A stretch of DNA of 64,000 nucleotides from JBCCQL01 sp039414355 (GTDB lineage Bacteria > Planctomycetota > Planctomycetia > Pirellulales > Lacipirellulaceae): the NCBI GenBank assembly GCA_039414355.1, contig JBCDJN010000008.1, forward strand, positions 1 to 64,000, read 5' to 3'. Made by a program: the position numbers and the translations under genes. Below are positions 16,082 to 24,580 of this stretch, one piece after another. The notes beneath the pieces are model-generated. The model had not been told where the DNA came from. It saw only the letters and a program-made list of their open reading frames with translations, and made no database searches. The first letter of the stretch is position 1, and each line of letters begins with the position of its first letter.

Positions 16082-16116
16082 TGAAGCCTGACACCTAACC
16101 CCTGATCCCTAACTGC
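16082..16116 (-). repeat. Heptamer array F-right, inverted to F-left
   Basis: On the plus strand five heptamers, TGAAGCC, TGACACC, TAACCCC, TGATCCC, TAACTGC. On the minus strand they read as T(C or T)AGNNN units, inverted relative to the array at 15975-16016 across a 65-bp spacer that itself holds GTCAGG and GGCTTCA fragments. It overlaps the last codons and TAG stop of the epimerase gene. Confidence 0.85.
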
Positions 16117-17188
16117 TCACCACTTCCGCCCAGCGTTCCACGTTCGCGTCGTAGATCTCTTGCAGGATTTCCGGCACGTCGTACTGCAGGGACCAGTCGG
16201 GGTAGTCGGTTTGGAACCGCGTAAGGTCGCCCACCCACCAGATGTGGTCGCCGGCGCGGTTCTGCTCCTGGTAGGTGTATTCTAATTGCCGGCCGGCGAT
16301 TTCCTGCCCGATCTCGATGGCTTCAAGCATCGAGCAGTTGCTGTGCCGGCCGCCGCCGATGTTGTACACGGCGGAGCAGCGGGGGTTCTTGTAGAACGAG
16401 TAGAACGCGCGGATCAGGTCCGCCGAGTGGATGTTGTCGCGGACCTGCTTGCCCTTGTAGCCGAAAACGGTGTAGGGCGTGCCGGTCACCACACACTTCA
16501 TCAGGTACGCGAGGAACCCGTGCAGCTTGGCGCCGGAGTGGCTCGGGCCGGTCAGGCATCCGCCGCGGAAGCAGACGGTGGGCATGTCGAAGTACCGGCC
16601 GTACTCCTGCACCAGGACGTCGGCCGCCACCTTCGAGGCGCCGAAGAGGCTGTGCATGGCGTGGTCGATGGACATGTCCTCGCGGATGCCATCGGCGTAG
16701 GTATGCGACGGGTCGATTTCCCAACGCGTCAACTGCTCCACCAGCGGCAGGCGGTTGGGCGTGTCGCCGTAGACCTTGTTGGTGGACGTGAAGATGAAGA
16801 CCGCCTTGGGGCAATTCTGCCGGACCGCCTCAAGCAGATTGAGCGTGCCCTGGGCGTTGACGCCGAAGTCCACCTTGGGCGCCCGGGCGGCCCAGTCGTG
16901 CGAGGGCTGGGCCGCGGTGTGAATCACCAGCTCCACGGCTTCGCCGTACTGCTCGAACAGGGCGTCCACCGCCGCGTCGTCGCGGATGTCGATCTCCTTG
17001 TGCGTGTACCGGCTGCCGAGCCGCTTTTGGAGCCGCTCGCGGTTCCACTTGGTCGACGCCTCGGCGCCGAAGAACTGCCGACGCATGTCGTTATCCACGC
17101 CGACCACGTCGAAGCCCTCTTCGGCGAAGAAGGCGGACGCCTCGGAGCCGATCAGGCCCGCCGAACCGGTGATGATCGCTACGCTCAT
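16109..17188 (-). CDS. NAD-dependent epimerase/dehydratase (extended SDR)
   Basis: A 359-residue extended short-chain dehydrogenase, most like CDP-paratose/tyvelose 2-epimerase-type nucleotide-sugar enzymes. The NAD loop is ITGSAGLIGSEA, D-box VVGVDNDMR, then HTAAQPSHDWA and FIFTSTNKVYGDTP. At the place of the YxxxK catalytic pair the sequence reads FGASK, so the tyrosine appears replaced by phenylalanine at residue 182. The ATG at 17186-17188 follows an AGAGAG-like ribosome site, and the Rossmann loop starts at residue 6; a longer GTG-type start at 17230 is less likely. It should supply a modified nucleotide sugar for the exopolysaccharide. Confidence 0.86.
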   Translation of the reverse strand: MSVAIITGSAGLIGSEASAFFAEEGFDVVGVDNDMRRQFFGAEASTKWNRERLQKRLGSRYTHKEIDIRDDAAVDALFEQYGEAVELVIHTAAQPSHDWAARAPKVDFGVNAQGTLNLLEAVRQNCPKAVFIFTSTNKVYGDTPNRLPLVEQLTRWEIDPSHTYADGIREDMSIDHAMHSLFGASKVAADVLVQEYGRYFDMPTVCFRGGCLTGPSHSGAKLHGFLAYLMKCVVTGTPYTVFGYKGKQVRDNIHSADLIRAFYSFYKNPRCSAVYNIGGGRHSNCSMLEAIEIGQEIAGRQLEYTYQEQNRAGDHIWWVGDLTRFQTDYPDWSLQYDVPEILQEIYDANVERWAEVVSS

Positions 17189-17245
17189 GCTGTTCTCTCT
17201 TGGTGGTTCTTGAACGTTCCGGGCGCTCACGCCCCCGGCTCGGCT

Positions 17246-18169
17246 TCAGGCGCTTCTCGGTTTGACGGTTCTTACTAAACGTTCGAGGGTCAGCTCCGGC
17301 GAACAGAGCGCGGCCCACGCCATGCGGGCGTAGCCTTTGGCCTTGCGGCCGCCGTACATCTCGGCCAACGCCAGGCGGTACTGGCAGCGCGCGTGCAGGT
17401 TGATCGACTCCCAGGCCCGCACGGCCAGCGGCCTGGCGTTACGCTCGGCTTCAAACTGCACGTAGGTGATCTCCGGCTTGCCGGCGTTGCGGCGGCGTGC
17501 CAGCTCGCAGGCGTAGTCGATGCTGTTGCGCATCCGCCGCATCCCCTTGCCGTTCAGGCTGCCGGTGTGCACGCGGTAGTGGTGAAGCACCTCGGGCAGG
17601 TTGGCCAGCTTGGCCTGCTCGCCCATCCGCAGCATCATGTCCCACGCGTCTTGCAGGCGGAGCGACCAGTAGCCGCCCAGGTCCTTGAGCATCTGCGTTC
17701 GGAGCATGATGTTCGCGTGGCCCAGGCCGTGGCGGCCCTCGATCATCGCCTTGTAAATCGCGTCGTGATCGGTCGGCAGTTGGAGGCTGGGTCCGACGCC
17801 CGCGTCGCCCAGCGGCGCCATTTGCGTGCCGACGAGGCCGACCTCCGGACTAGCGTCGAGGAACGCCACCTGCTTGGCGAAGCGCTCCGGCAGCGAGATG
17901 TCGTCCGCGTCTACTCGGGCCAGGTACTCGCCCGTGCAGTTGCCGAGCCCCTGGTTGGCGGCGGCGGCGGTGCCGCCGTTTTCGCGGTGGATCACCTCGA
18001 CGCGTTCGTCTTCAAGCGACGCCAGATAGTCTGCCGTACCGTCGGTCGAGCCGTCGTTAACGATCACGAACTGGAAGTCCGCGAACGTCTGCTCCAGCAC
18101 GCACTCCACCGACGCCGGCAGGAACGGCATGCCGTTGTAGACGGTCATCAGGACGGAGAGGCGAGGCAT
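17246..18169 (-). CDS. Glycosyltransferase family 2
   Basis: A 307-residue cytoplasmic GT-A enzyme. It has LMTVYNGMPFL at the N-terminus, VNDGSTDGTADYL, and ARVDADDISLP, the metal-binding DxD region. The C-terminal half carries RLQDAWDMMLRMG, the usual ED/WD acceptor loop. Substrate unknown. Its start lies 5 bp from a degenerate heptamer array. Confidence 0.9.
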   Translation of the reverse strand: MPRLSVLMTVYNGMPFLPASVECVLEQTFADFQFVIVNDGSTDGTADYLASLEDERVEVIHRENGGTAAAANQGLGNCTGEYLARVDADDISLPERFAKQVAFLDASPEVGLVGTQMAPLGDAGVGPSLQLPTDHDAIYKAMIEGRHGLGHANIMLRTQMLKDLGGYWSLRLQDAWDMMLRMGEQAKLANLPEVLHHYRVHTGSLNGKGMRRMRNSIDYACELARRRNAGKPEITYVQFEAERNARPLAVRAWESINLHARCQYRLALAEMYGGRKAKGYARMAWAALCSPELTLERLVRTVKPRSA

Positions 18170-18174
18170 TCGAG

Positions 18175-18202
18175 GTCAGAAGTTAGAGTGCAGAAGTAGG
18201 AA
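18175..18202 (+). repeat. Degenerate heptamer array G
   Basis: Four heptamers, GTCAGAA, GTTAGAG, TGCAGAA and GTAGGAA, lie just upstream of the GT2 gene ending at 18169. The TCAGAAG and TTAGAGT phase resembles the T(C or T)AGNNN pattern, but divergence is high and the call rests partly on position. Confidence 0.5.
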
Positions 18203-18270
18203 ATATGTGGTCAGTTGGCGGTTTGCTTGCATTGAGCAGGCGACGCTGTTCGCCGGAGTGGGTTGTCCAA

Positions 18271-19269
18271 CTACTCCGCGGACACAAGCTGCTCACGCCC
18301 CTCTCTCAGGCTTAAGGACTCGCCGCCGGCGGCGACATCAACACTGGCGCCACGCATCAGTTGCCATGCTTGGCTGAGGTAGCCCTGTGTTCGGCTGATC
18401 AGGCAGCGGGCCCCGAGAGCGCGTTCCTTGTCGCCCAGCAGCCCGAACGCGGCGTAGCGCGGCACGTAGTTCAGCATCGCTTGGCAGAACCGCATCGCCA
18501 CCACCGGCACAAACATCGCCCGCCCAAACTCGTGCATCTCCCGCCGGGCGACGTGCTGGCCCTTCCGCGTGGCGGTCCATCGCATGTACTGGTCGCTCAG
18601 CCGCTTCTCGGGGATCAGGTGGTAGACGATCGAGTCGGGCGTGTACCACGCCTCAACGCCGGCCGTGCGGATGCGGCGGGCGAGGTCGGCGTCCTCGCCG
18701 CCGTCGGTCAAGCCGGTGTTGAACACGCCAACCTCGTCCAGCACGTCGCGGCGGACCAGCAGGTTGTTGGTCCCCGGGATGTTTTTGCGGCTGTACGGCT
18801 GCTCGACGGTCATCCAGAACTTCTCGCCGAGCAGGCTCCGGCACTGCGGCGAGAGCTTGCGGTCGGTCCCCTCCGGCAGACGCAGCAACACGTTGCCGCC
18901 GACGCAACGCACATCTCGTCGCGCAGCGAGGTCGACCAGTTCGATCAGCCAACGCGGGTGGGCCACTTGATCGTCGTCTTGGAAGCCAATCCACCGGCCG
19001 GCCGCCTCTTGGATGCCACGGTTGCGGGCGAAGGCGACGCCGGCCTGGTCCTCGTAGAAGCCGCGCACCGCCGCCGCGGCGCCCAGATCGGTCTCGGCGA
19101 TCACTTGGGCGGTGTGGTCGGTCGAGGCGTTGTCGACCACCACAATCTCGTACGTGAACCGGCCTTCGGTCTCCAGCTCGGTGAGGCTGGCGAGCGTCTG
19201 CCGCAGCATCTCGGCGCGGTTGAACGTGCCAACCACCACGGTGATATCGACCGGTGCGATGCCCGTCAT
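18271..19269 (-). CDS. Glycosyltransferase family 2
   Basis: A 332-residue GT2 enzyme beginning MTGIAPVDITVVVGTFNRAE. Donor-site motifs are VVDNASTDHT and FQDDDQVAHP; the acceptor-side loop is TDGGEDADLARRI. The ATG at 19267-19269 overlaps the preceding gene's stop (ATGA). An open frame continues far upstream through the preceding gene but has no family similarity there. The C-terminal ~100 residues contain a hydrophobic stretch that may associate with the membrane. Role: adds one sugar of the repeat unit; which one is unknown. Confidence 0.9.
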   Translation of the reverse strand: MTGIAPVDITVVVGTFNRAEMLRQTLASLTELETEGRFTYEIVVVDNASTDHTAQVIAETDLGAAAAVRGFYEDQAGVAFARNRGIQEAAGRWIGFQDDDQVAHPRWLIELVDLAARRDVRCVGGNVLLRLPEGTDRKLSPQCRSLLGEKFWMTVEQPYSRKNIPGTNNLLVRRDVLDEVGVFNTGLTDGGEDADLARRIRTAGVEAWYTPDSIVYHLIPEKRLSDQYMRWTATRKGQHVARREMHEFGRAMFVPVVAMRFCQAMLNYVPRYAAFGLLGDKERALGARCLISRTQGYLSQAWQLMRGASVDVAAGGESLSLREGREQLVSAE

Positions 19270-20657
19270 GCCACGCCTCCCGCCATCGCCGCACGCGGCT
19301 GATCGGCTTCTTCGTACTCCCACGCGTCGGCGGCTTCGGCCTTCTTCGGCCGGTAGAGCACCAGCGAGGCGAACCCCATTAGCGCGAGCGCCGTGGGATA
19401 TTTTGGCCGCAGGAAGTGGGCCTCCAGCAGGCCGTTGAGCATGGCGTAGATGATCAGGCCGAACGCGAATTGGAACGCCGCGTCGCCCGTCGCGTCGAAC
19501 CGGCTCTTGGCCAGGGCGAGCGTCACCAGCGTGAGCGCCAGGCCGAGCCCCAGGCCGACGAACCCCAGTTGCAGCACGGTCTCCAGGTAGATGTTGTGGG
19601 CGGACGTCATGGTCCACTTCTGGCTGTCGAGCATTTCCTCCATGACCTTGGGCGTCCAGAAGCTGTCGTAGCCGTGGCCCTGGATGGGGCGGGTCTCGGC
19701 GTAGTGACGCAGCTCCATCCACAACGGCACGCGGCCGGAGAGCGAACCCGCCTTCTCCGTGCGGCCCAGCAGAGCGGCGCCGGTGAGCTGCCGCTGGTCG
19801 CCCGGCTTCATCACATAGAACGTCGTGAGGAGCACGCCCATCACCATCACGCCGGCGCCGAGGGTCATCGCCCGCACCGTGACCCGCTGCCGCAGCAGCC
19901 AAGCCGCGTAGATCGCCAGCAGCGACGCCAGCAGCGCGGTCCGCGAACCGGTGAAGTAGATCAACGCCACGCCGCTGATCCACACAACGTGGCAGAGCGT
20001 GGCGGGGCGGAAGTCGTACGCCAGGCAGAAGGCGGCCAGGCACAGGGCGGTGCAGTACGTGGCCTGCACGTTGGGGTGGAGCGTGCCGCTGAAGCGGTAG
20101 CCGCTCTGCCAGGGACCGGCGCCGGCCAGCAGGTCGGCCGAGAAGCTCATGAAGATCATCGCGACCAGCGAAACGAGGGCGACGCGGACCACTTCGCGCG
20201 GCGTGAGGATCCGGCCCAGGCCGAAGCAGCCGATCACGAAGCAGAGCCACGCGATCAGCCGCCGCAACGCTAGACCCGGGATGGCGGCCCAACCGACACT
20301 CAGGCCGGCCCAAACCACCAGCGCAATCAGCAGGCCGAACGCCAGCCGGTGCGGATTCCACGGCGCCAGCTTGCCAGAGAGGATCGTCACCGCACCCAGC
20401 CCGGCGAAAGCCAGCAGCGTGAGCGCGCGGAGCTTGTTGCCCTGCTCGGCGCCAGCCGTGTTGCGGTCGAGAATCTCTTCTTCGTCCTGCAGCTCGATGC
20501 TGGCGCCCGCCTGCGAGAACTCGTGTTCGATGATCACAAACGAAACGAACAGGTAACCGCTGACCAGCAGGATGCGGATCCACGAGGGGCTCAGCGCCTG
20601 GGCCCCGTGTCCCGATGTTGCACCGCTCGTTACTTCGTTCCAAGAGGCTTCACGCAT
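19266..20657 (-). CDS. O-antigen ligase/Wzy polymerase-family membrane protein
   Basis: A 463-residue polytopic protein with at least ten hydrophobic segments. It carries the large periplasmic-loop signature of the Wzy/WaaL superfamily: GRVPLWMELRHYAETRPIQG followed by HGYDSFW, and later TSAHNIYLETVLQLGFVG. FSGTLHPNVQATY also fits. In this cluster it probably polymerises the lipid-linked repeat unit. The ATG at 20655-20657 overlaps the end of the flippase-like gene by 8 bp. A longer frame to 20732 exists but adds a basic leader without similarity. Confidence 0.87.
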   Translation of the reverse strand: MREASWNEVTSGATSGHGAQALSPSWIRILLVSGYLFVSFVIIEHEFSQAGASIELQDEEEILDRNTAGAEQGNKLRALTLLAFAGLGAVTILSGKLAPWNPHRLAFGLLIALVVWAGLSVGWAAIPGLALRRLIAWLCFVIGCFGLGRILTPREVVRVALVSLVAMIFMSFSADLLAGAGPWQSGYRFSGTLHPNVQATYCTALCLAAFCLAYDFRPATLCHVVWISGVALIYFTGSRTALLASLLAIYAAWLLRQRVTVRAMTLGAGVMVMGVLLTTFYVMKPGDQRQLTGAALLGRTEKAGSLSGRVPLWMELRHYAETRPIQGHGYDSFWTPKVMEEMLDSQKWTMTSAHNIYLETVLQLGFVGLGLGLALTLVTLALAKSRFDATGDAAFQFAFGLIIYAMLNGLLEAHFLRPKYPTALALMGFASLVLYRPKKAEAADAWEYEEADQPRAAMAGGVA

Positions 20658-21975
20658 GGCGAACCTCCCGGGCGAGCGCCGTCCACTGCACGGCGAGCGA
20701 CGCCGAGTTGCCCGCCAGCAGCCCCAGGCCAACGCCCATCGGCCCCAGCAGCCAGACCAGGCAGACGCCCACGGTGGCGTTGATGGTGAGGCGGAGGATC
20801 GCGGTCCAGAACATCAGCTTGCCGCGGCTGCGCGCCACCGAGGCGAACTCGATTGGCAGGTGCGCCGCGGTGGAGAAGACCCCGAGCGCGAGCGAAAGGA
20901 TCAACAGCGGATCGACCTGTTCAAAGTCGGCGCCAAACACCAACCGCGCGAAGAGCGGGCCGAGCGTCACCAGGCCGGCGGTCGCCACCGACCCGCAGAG
21001 CACCAGCCAGTAGGTGCCGCGAACAGTGTGGCGCCAGAGCCCGGCCAGGCCGCCTTCGCCGTACACGTTGGCAGAGCTGGGGCCGAGGTAGTTCGAGACG
21101 CCAAGCACCAGCGGGTTGGCGAGTTGGATGATCTGCTGCCCCGCAGCTAACTGGCCGGTGGCCATCAGCCCGTGCAGGCCCGGCATAAGCCAGCGCATGC
21201 CCTGCTCGCCCGCCTGAACGCTCGCCGCGCCGCCGCCGAGCCACTTGGCGAAGGGCCACGTCTCGGCGCCGTCGCGCTTCACTTGGGCGAGCGAGATGCT
21301 CACCCGCCGCCGGCGGATCGCCAACCAGACGAACCCGGCGAGCGCCGGCGCCGCCACGGTCAGCAGCGCTGTGGCGCCGGTGAGTTGATCGCTCACCAGC
21401 AGCAAGCCGATCGCCGCGAGTTGGATCGCGCACGCCGCGATGTCGAACAGCAGGACCTCGCCGATGCGGAGCTCGGCCAAGCAGACGCGGCGGACGTGCT
21501 CGCGCAGCAGCCAGAACGGCGCCGCGAGGGCGACCGCCGCCAGCACGCCCGGGAAGAACGACGCGGGCGACAACCACCAGCAGCCGGCCGCGGCCAGCAG
21601 AGCAACCACCGAGCCGATCAGCCCAACCGCTACGGCGAAGAACGTCGCGCTGCCGGTGAAGGTCGCCTTGGCGGCGTCAGACTTGTGCGGCACGGCCGCG
21701 GTGTAGGGGGTCCAGACGAGCGCCTTCGCCACCGAGTGGGCGAGCATCAACCCGCCGAAGCCCAAGAAGTACAGCCCGAGCTGCTCGCCGCCCGCAAACC
21801 GGGCGACGGCGACACTCGCGGCGAAGTTCGTCAGGCTCACCATGCCTTGGTCGAACAGCACCCAAACCGACCGGGGCGCCATTCGCAACCATTCACCAAC
21901 TGACGGCCTCGCCACCACGCGTGCAGCGGTCGCGGCAACCGGGGCGATCACGGTGGTGCTGTCGCTTGGCGGCAT
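20650..21975 (-). CDS. Polysaccharide flippase-like membrane protein (Wzx/MATE fold)
   Basis: A 441-residue protein with about 12-14 hydrophobic helices in the arrangement of polysaccharide-unit flippases, including VLFDQGMVSLTNFAASVAVA in helix 1 and GLYFLGFGGLMLAHSV in helix 2. It would move the completed lipid-linked repeat from the cytoplasmic to the periplasmic leaflet. The ATG at 21973-21975 gives a normal length; the much longer open frame upstream is antisense-rich and unsupported. It sits between the CpsD-like ATPase and the Wzy-like gene. Confidence 0.85.
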   Translation of the reverse strand: MPPSDSTTVIAPVAATAARVVARPSVGEWLRMAPRSVWVLFDQGMVSLTNFAASVAVARFAGGEQLGLYFLGFGGLMLAHSVAKALVWTPYTAAVPHKSDAAKATFTGSATFFAVAVGLIGSVVALLAAAGCWWLSPASFFPGVLAAVALAAPFWLLREHVRRVCLAELRIGEVLLFDIAACAIQLAAIGLLLVSDQLTGATALLTVAAPALAGFVWLAIRRRRVSISLAQVKRDGAETWPFAKWLGGGAASVQAGEQGMRWLMPGLHGLMATGQLAAGQQIIQLANPLVLGVSNYLGPSSANVYGEGGLAGLWRHTVRGTYWLVLCGSVATAGLVTLGPLFARLVFGADFEQVDPLLILSLALGVFSTAAHLPIEFASVARSRGKLMFWTAILRLTINATVGVCLVWLLGPMGVGLGLLAGNSASLAVQWTALAREVRHA

Positions 21976-22037
21976 CGCGGCGGGGGCGGGGAACTCTTGG
22001 CGGGCAGGAAGCGTTTTGCGTCGCAGGCGGGCGGTGG

Positions 22038-22766
22038 CTAGAGCCAACGGCGTAGCCACTCGGGCGTGTGCGTCTTGTGCTGGGTGACAACCGAGCCCAC
22101 CACGTTGACGCCGTCCGCCATGAGCCGGCCGATCGACGCCTGGGCGCCCTTCCGGCTGGAGCCGTCGCAACGCAGCACTACCAGCGTGGCGTCCACATGC
22201 TGGGCCAGCAGCAACGCGTGCCGCAGCTCGCGGACCTCGGGCAGGTCGAACACGATGGTCGAGAAGACGTTCCGCAGCTCCTTGATCAGCGCGGCGAGGG
22301 CGTCGGGGTCGACACGTGTGCGGTCCACCAGCGCCTGCGAACCGAGTGGCATGATCGAGAGCCCGTCGACGTTGGTCTCGTGCAGCGCGTCGGGCAGGTC
22401 GCACTCCTCGGCCAGAACCTCGGTCAGGCCGGGCTCGTCGTACAGGCGGAAGTGCCGGTCCTGCCGCGGGTGCTGCAGGTTGGCGTCCACCAGCACCACG
22501 GGCGACAGGCGGTGGTCGGCGGCGCGGATCGCCAGGTTGGCCGCCACGGTGCTCACGCCGGCCCGGCGCTCGCATCCGGTGACGCCCACGGCGAAGCCCT
22601 CGGCCGTTTCGTTGTGCTTGGGGACGACTCGCCAGAGGATGGTGTCGTAGTAGTCGGCGCCGCGGCGGCGGGGGCTTTTGGCGGCGCCGGACGCCAGGCG
22701 CGGACGCGTGCTCGCCGGCGCATCAAGCCGGTGCTGCACGGCGGCGCCGTTGGGCGAATCGTTCAT
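22038..22766 (-). CDS. CpsD/Wzc-type ATPase-like protein with altered Walker A
   Basis: A 242-residue cytoplasmic protein of the bacterial-tyrosine-kinase/MinD-like ATPase fold. The family's first strand and P-loop region are at residues 59-80 (AVGVTGCERRAGVSTVAANL), where the lysine of the usual GKST is valine (V71). Walker A' reads VVLVDANLQHP with D94 kept and the second acidic residue changed to N96. Walker B-like TIVFDLPEV is present. There is no tyrosine-rich C-terminal tail. It lies next to the Wzz-like gene, as in split Wzc systems, so it probably partners that protein, but kinase activity is doubtful. The ATG at 22764-22766 starts a disordered Pro/Arg-rich leader. Confidence 0.8.
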   Translation of the reverse strand: MNDSPNGAAVQHRLDAPASTRPRLASGAAKSPRRRGADYYDTILWRVVPKHNETAEGFAVGVTGCERRAGVSTVAANLAIRAADHRLSPVVLVDANLQHPRQDRHFRLYDEPGLTEVLAEECDLPDALHETNVDGLSIMPLGSQALVDRTRVDPDALAALIKELRNVFSTIVFDLPEVRELRHALLLAQHVDATLVVLRCDGSSRKGAQASIGRLMADGVNVVGSVVTQHKTHTPEWLRRWL

Positions 22767-22843
22767 GGCGGGTCCTTGGTTTGGTTGCCGGTTTGGCGAC
22801 GATTGTCTTGCGAACGGCCGGCGGCGAAGCCGCCCCGCATGAC

Positions 22844-24475
22844 TCAACTACTGAGCACGCGGCCGTGGACTTTGCTCTTGGGAACCTCGGCGAAGACCGG
22901 CACGCCGAGCTGCGTCTCCACGTCTTCGGTGGTGCGGACGCGGTCGTTGAGGTGCTCGCTCGCCGCGACCCAGGAGACCGTGCCACCGAACGCAAGCAGC
23001 ATCGCCCCCAGGCCGACAAGCAGCTTCGAGGGGCTGACCGGCTTCTCGGAACGGGTGGCCGGCTGCGGCACACTGACGCTGGAGATGCGTTCTTCTTCCA
23101 ACGCCTGGTCGATGCGGGCCTGCTCCAGGTTCTCGGCGTACTTGAAGTACTTGCCGCGGGCGATCGCCACCTCGCGGTCGAGCTCGTCGAGCTCGATCTC
23201 GTGTTGATTGAGCTGCTCCAGGTCGCCGTGGATCAGCTTCTTCTGCTCGTCCAGCGTCTTCAGCCGCGCCTGGTAGCCGGCCATCACGCTCTGCTGCTGC
23301 TTGAGCTCAAGCGACAGCTCGCGGTGGATGGGGTTCACGTCGTCAACGGTTTCCTCGCGCTGCTCCGATTGGTCCTCGACCACCTTCTTCGCCTCGTCCA
23401 CTTGGGCGGAAATCGCCTTGACCAGCGGGTGGGCGTCGTTGTAGCGGGCCTTGAGCTCCATCTTGCGTGTCTGCAGCGCGTAGAGCTGGTTCCGCAGCAG
23501 GTCGGCGCCCTCGTTCGGCACGCTCTTGCGGCTGGCGACCATCCGCTCCGGCAGCGTGCTGAGCTGCTTGTTGAGGTCGTCCACGCGGGCGACGGCGGTC
23601 GCCAGGTTTTGCTCGGTGTTGTAGACCTCTTGCTCAACGACCCGGAGCTGCCCCTCGAGCGTCATCCGCCGACCCTCGATCGACGCGATGCCCATCCGGT
23701 TCTTGGCAGTCTTCACCTTCTCGTTCGCCTCTTCCAGTCGCTTCTCCAGCGACTTGCGTTGCTCGGCGAAGAACATCTGCGACTCCGGGTTGCGGTGGAT
23801 CCGGAGGTGCTCTTGCTTGTAGAGGTCGACAAGCGTGGCGAGCATCTCTTGGGCGCCGCGGGCGGTCTCGGCGTCGAGCTGGACAACGATCACCATCGAG
23901 TCCTTCTCGGAATCGATCAGCAGGTTCTCCTCGATCTGGATGATCGCCTCTTCGCGGGCGGGCACCGGGTCGATGCTCTTGAGCTGGTTGATGAGCCACT
24001 TGGGCGGGGCCATCAGGGCGTCGGTAATCGTGCTCTCGGCGGGGCCCTCGCCGGCGGGGCCGCCGCGGAGCACGTAGTCCGGCCCCAGCTCGTCAACCAC
24101 CCGGGCGATCAGCCCCCGGCTGCCGAGCACCTCCATCGCGGAGACCACCTCCGCGTCGCGGCCGGTCTGCTGCAGGTTGATGGTGGAGCCGGTCGTTGCC
24201 GTCGGGTCGAGGCCCACGCTCTCGCGGCCCACCTGCAGGAAGAGCTTGGCTTCCGATTGGTACGTCCGCGGTGCGAAAAGGATGATCGCCGTGGCGGCGG
24301 ACATGATCAGCAGCGGCGTGAGGAGCACCTTCCACTTGTGGCGGAAGACCACCTCCGCCAAGTCGCCCGGCGTGAGCGGACGGGCCGGCGGCGGCGCGAC
24401 CGGCGCGGCAGGGCTGGTAGAGGCGGCGCCGCCCGCAGCGGGGCGTCGGACGGGGCGGGTGAGGGTTTCTGGCAT
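22844..24475 (-). CDS. Wzz/GumC-type polysaccharide chain-length determinant
   Basis: A 543-residue inner-membrane protein. A Pro/Ala-rich cytoplasmic leader is followed by the first membrane helix (VLLTPLLIMSAATAIILF), a Wzz domain with RTYQSEAKLFLQVGRE, a long periplasmic coiled coil (about residues 210-450, with repeated ELKARYND-type heptads and the GNVR-like SPSK segment), and a second membrane helix (LLVGLGAMLLAFGGTVSWV). It controls polymer length and couples to export. The ATG at 24473-24475 is the likely start. It is directly followed by the CpsD-like gene, its expected cytoplasmic partner. Confidence 0.9.
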   Translation of the reverse strand: MPETLTRPVRRPAAGGAASTSPAAPVAPPPARPLTPGDLAEVVFRHKWKVLLTPLLIMSAATAIILFAPRTYQSEAKLFLQVGRESVGLDPTATTGSTINLQQTGRDAEVVSAMEVLGSRGLIARVVDELGPDYVLRGGPAGEGPAESTITDALMAPPKWLINQLKSIDPVPAREEAIIQIEENLLIDSEKDSMVIVVQLDAETARGAQEMLATLVDLYKQEHLRIHRNPESQMFFAEQRKSLEKRLEEANEKVKTAKNRMGIASIEGRRMTLEGQLRVVEQEVYNTEQNLATAVARVDDLNKQLSTLPERMVASRKSVPNEGADLLRNQLYALQTRKMELKARYNDAHPLVKAISAQVDEAKKVVEDQSEQREETVDDVNPIHRELSLELKQQQSVMAGYQARLKTLDEQKKLIHGDLEQLNQHEIELDELDREVAIARGKYFKYAENLEQARIDQALEEERISSVSVPQPATRSEKPVSPSKLLVGLGAMLLAFGGTVSWVAASEHLNDRVRTTEDVETQLGVPVFAEVPKSKVHGRVLSS

Positions 24476-24580
24476 GGCTCGTGGCGCCCAAAGCGTTCGG
24501 CTTCGGGCCGTGTGGTGAGCGTTTGACCCGGGGACCATCGTCCCCTTGCGGTGTTTGGTTGTCTCTCGGGCTTCAGGCCG

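Noticed and set aside
18271..20643. A single 790-codon open frame covering a GT2 gene and upstream DNA
   Set aside because: Only the last 332 residues match a GT2 enzyme. The upstream part is out of frame with the Wzy-like membrane protein that occupies the same DNA, and its composition is that of a shadow frame.
20650..22575. An open frame of 641 codons extending the flippase-like gene upstream
   Set aside because: The first ~200 residues run in a wrong frame through the CpsD-like gene; the membrane protein starts at 21975.
22767..22800. Possible GGTTTGG-type heptamers between the CpsD-like and Wzz-like genes
   Set aside because: The period is irregular and only parts repeat; probably ordinary GT-rich spacer.
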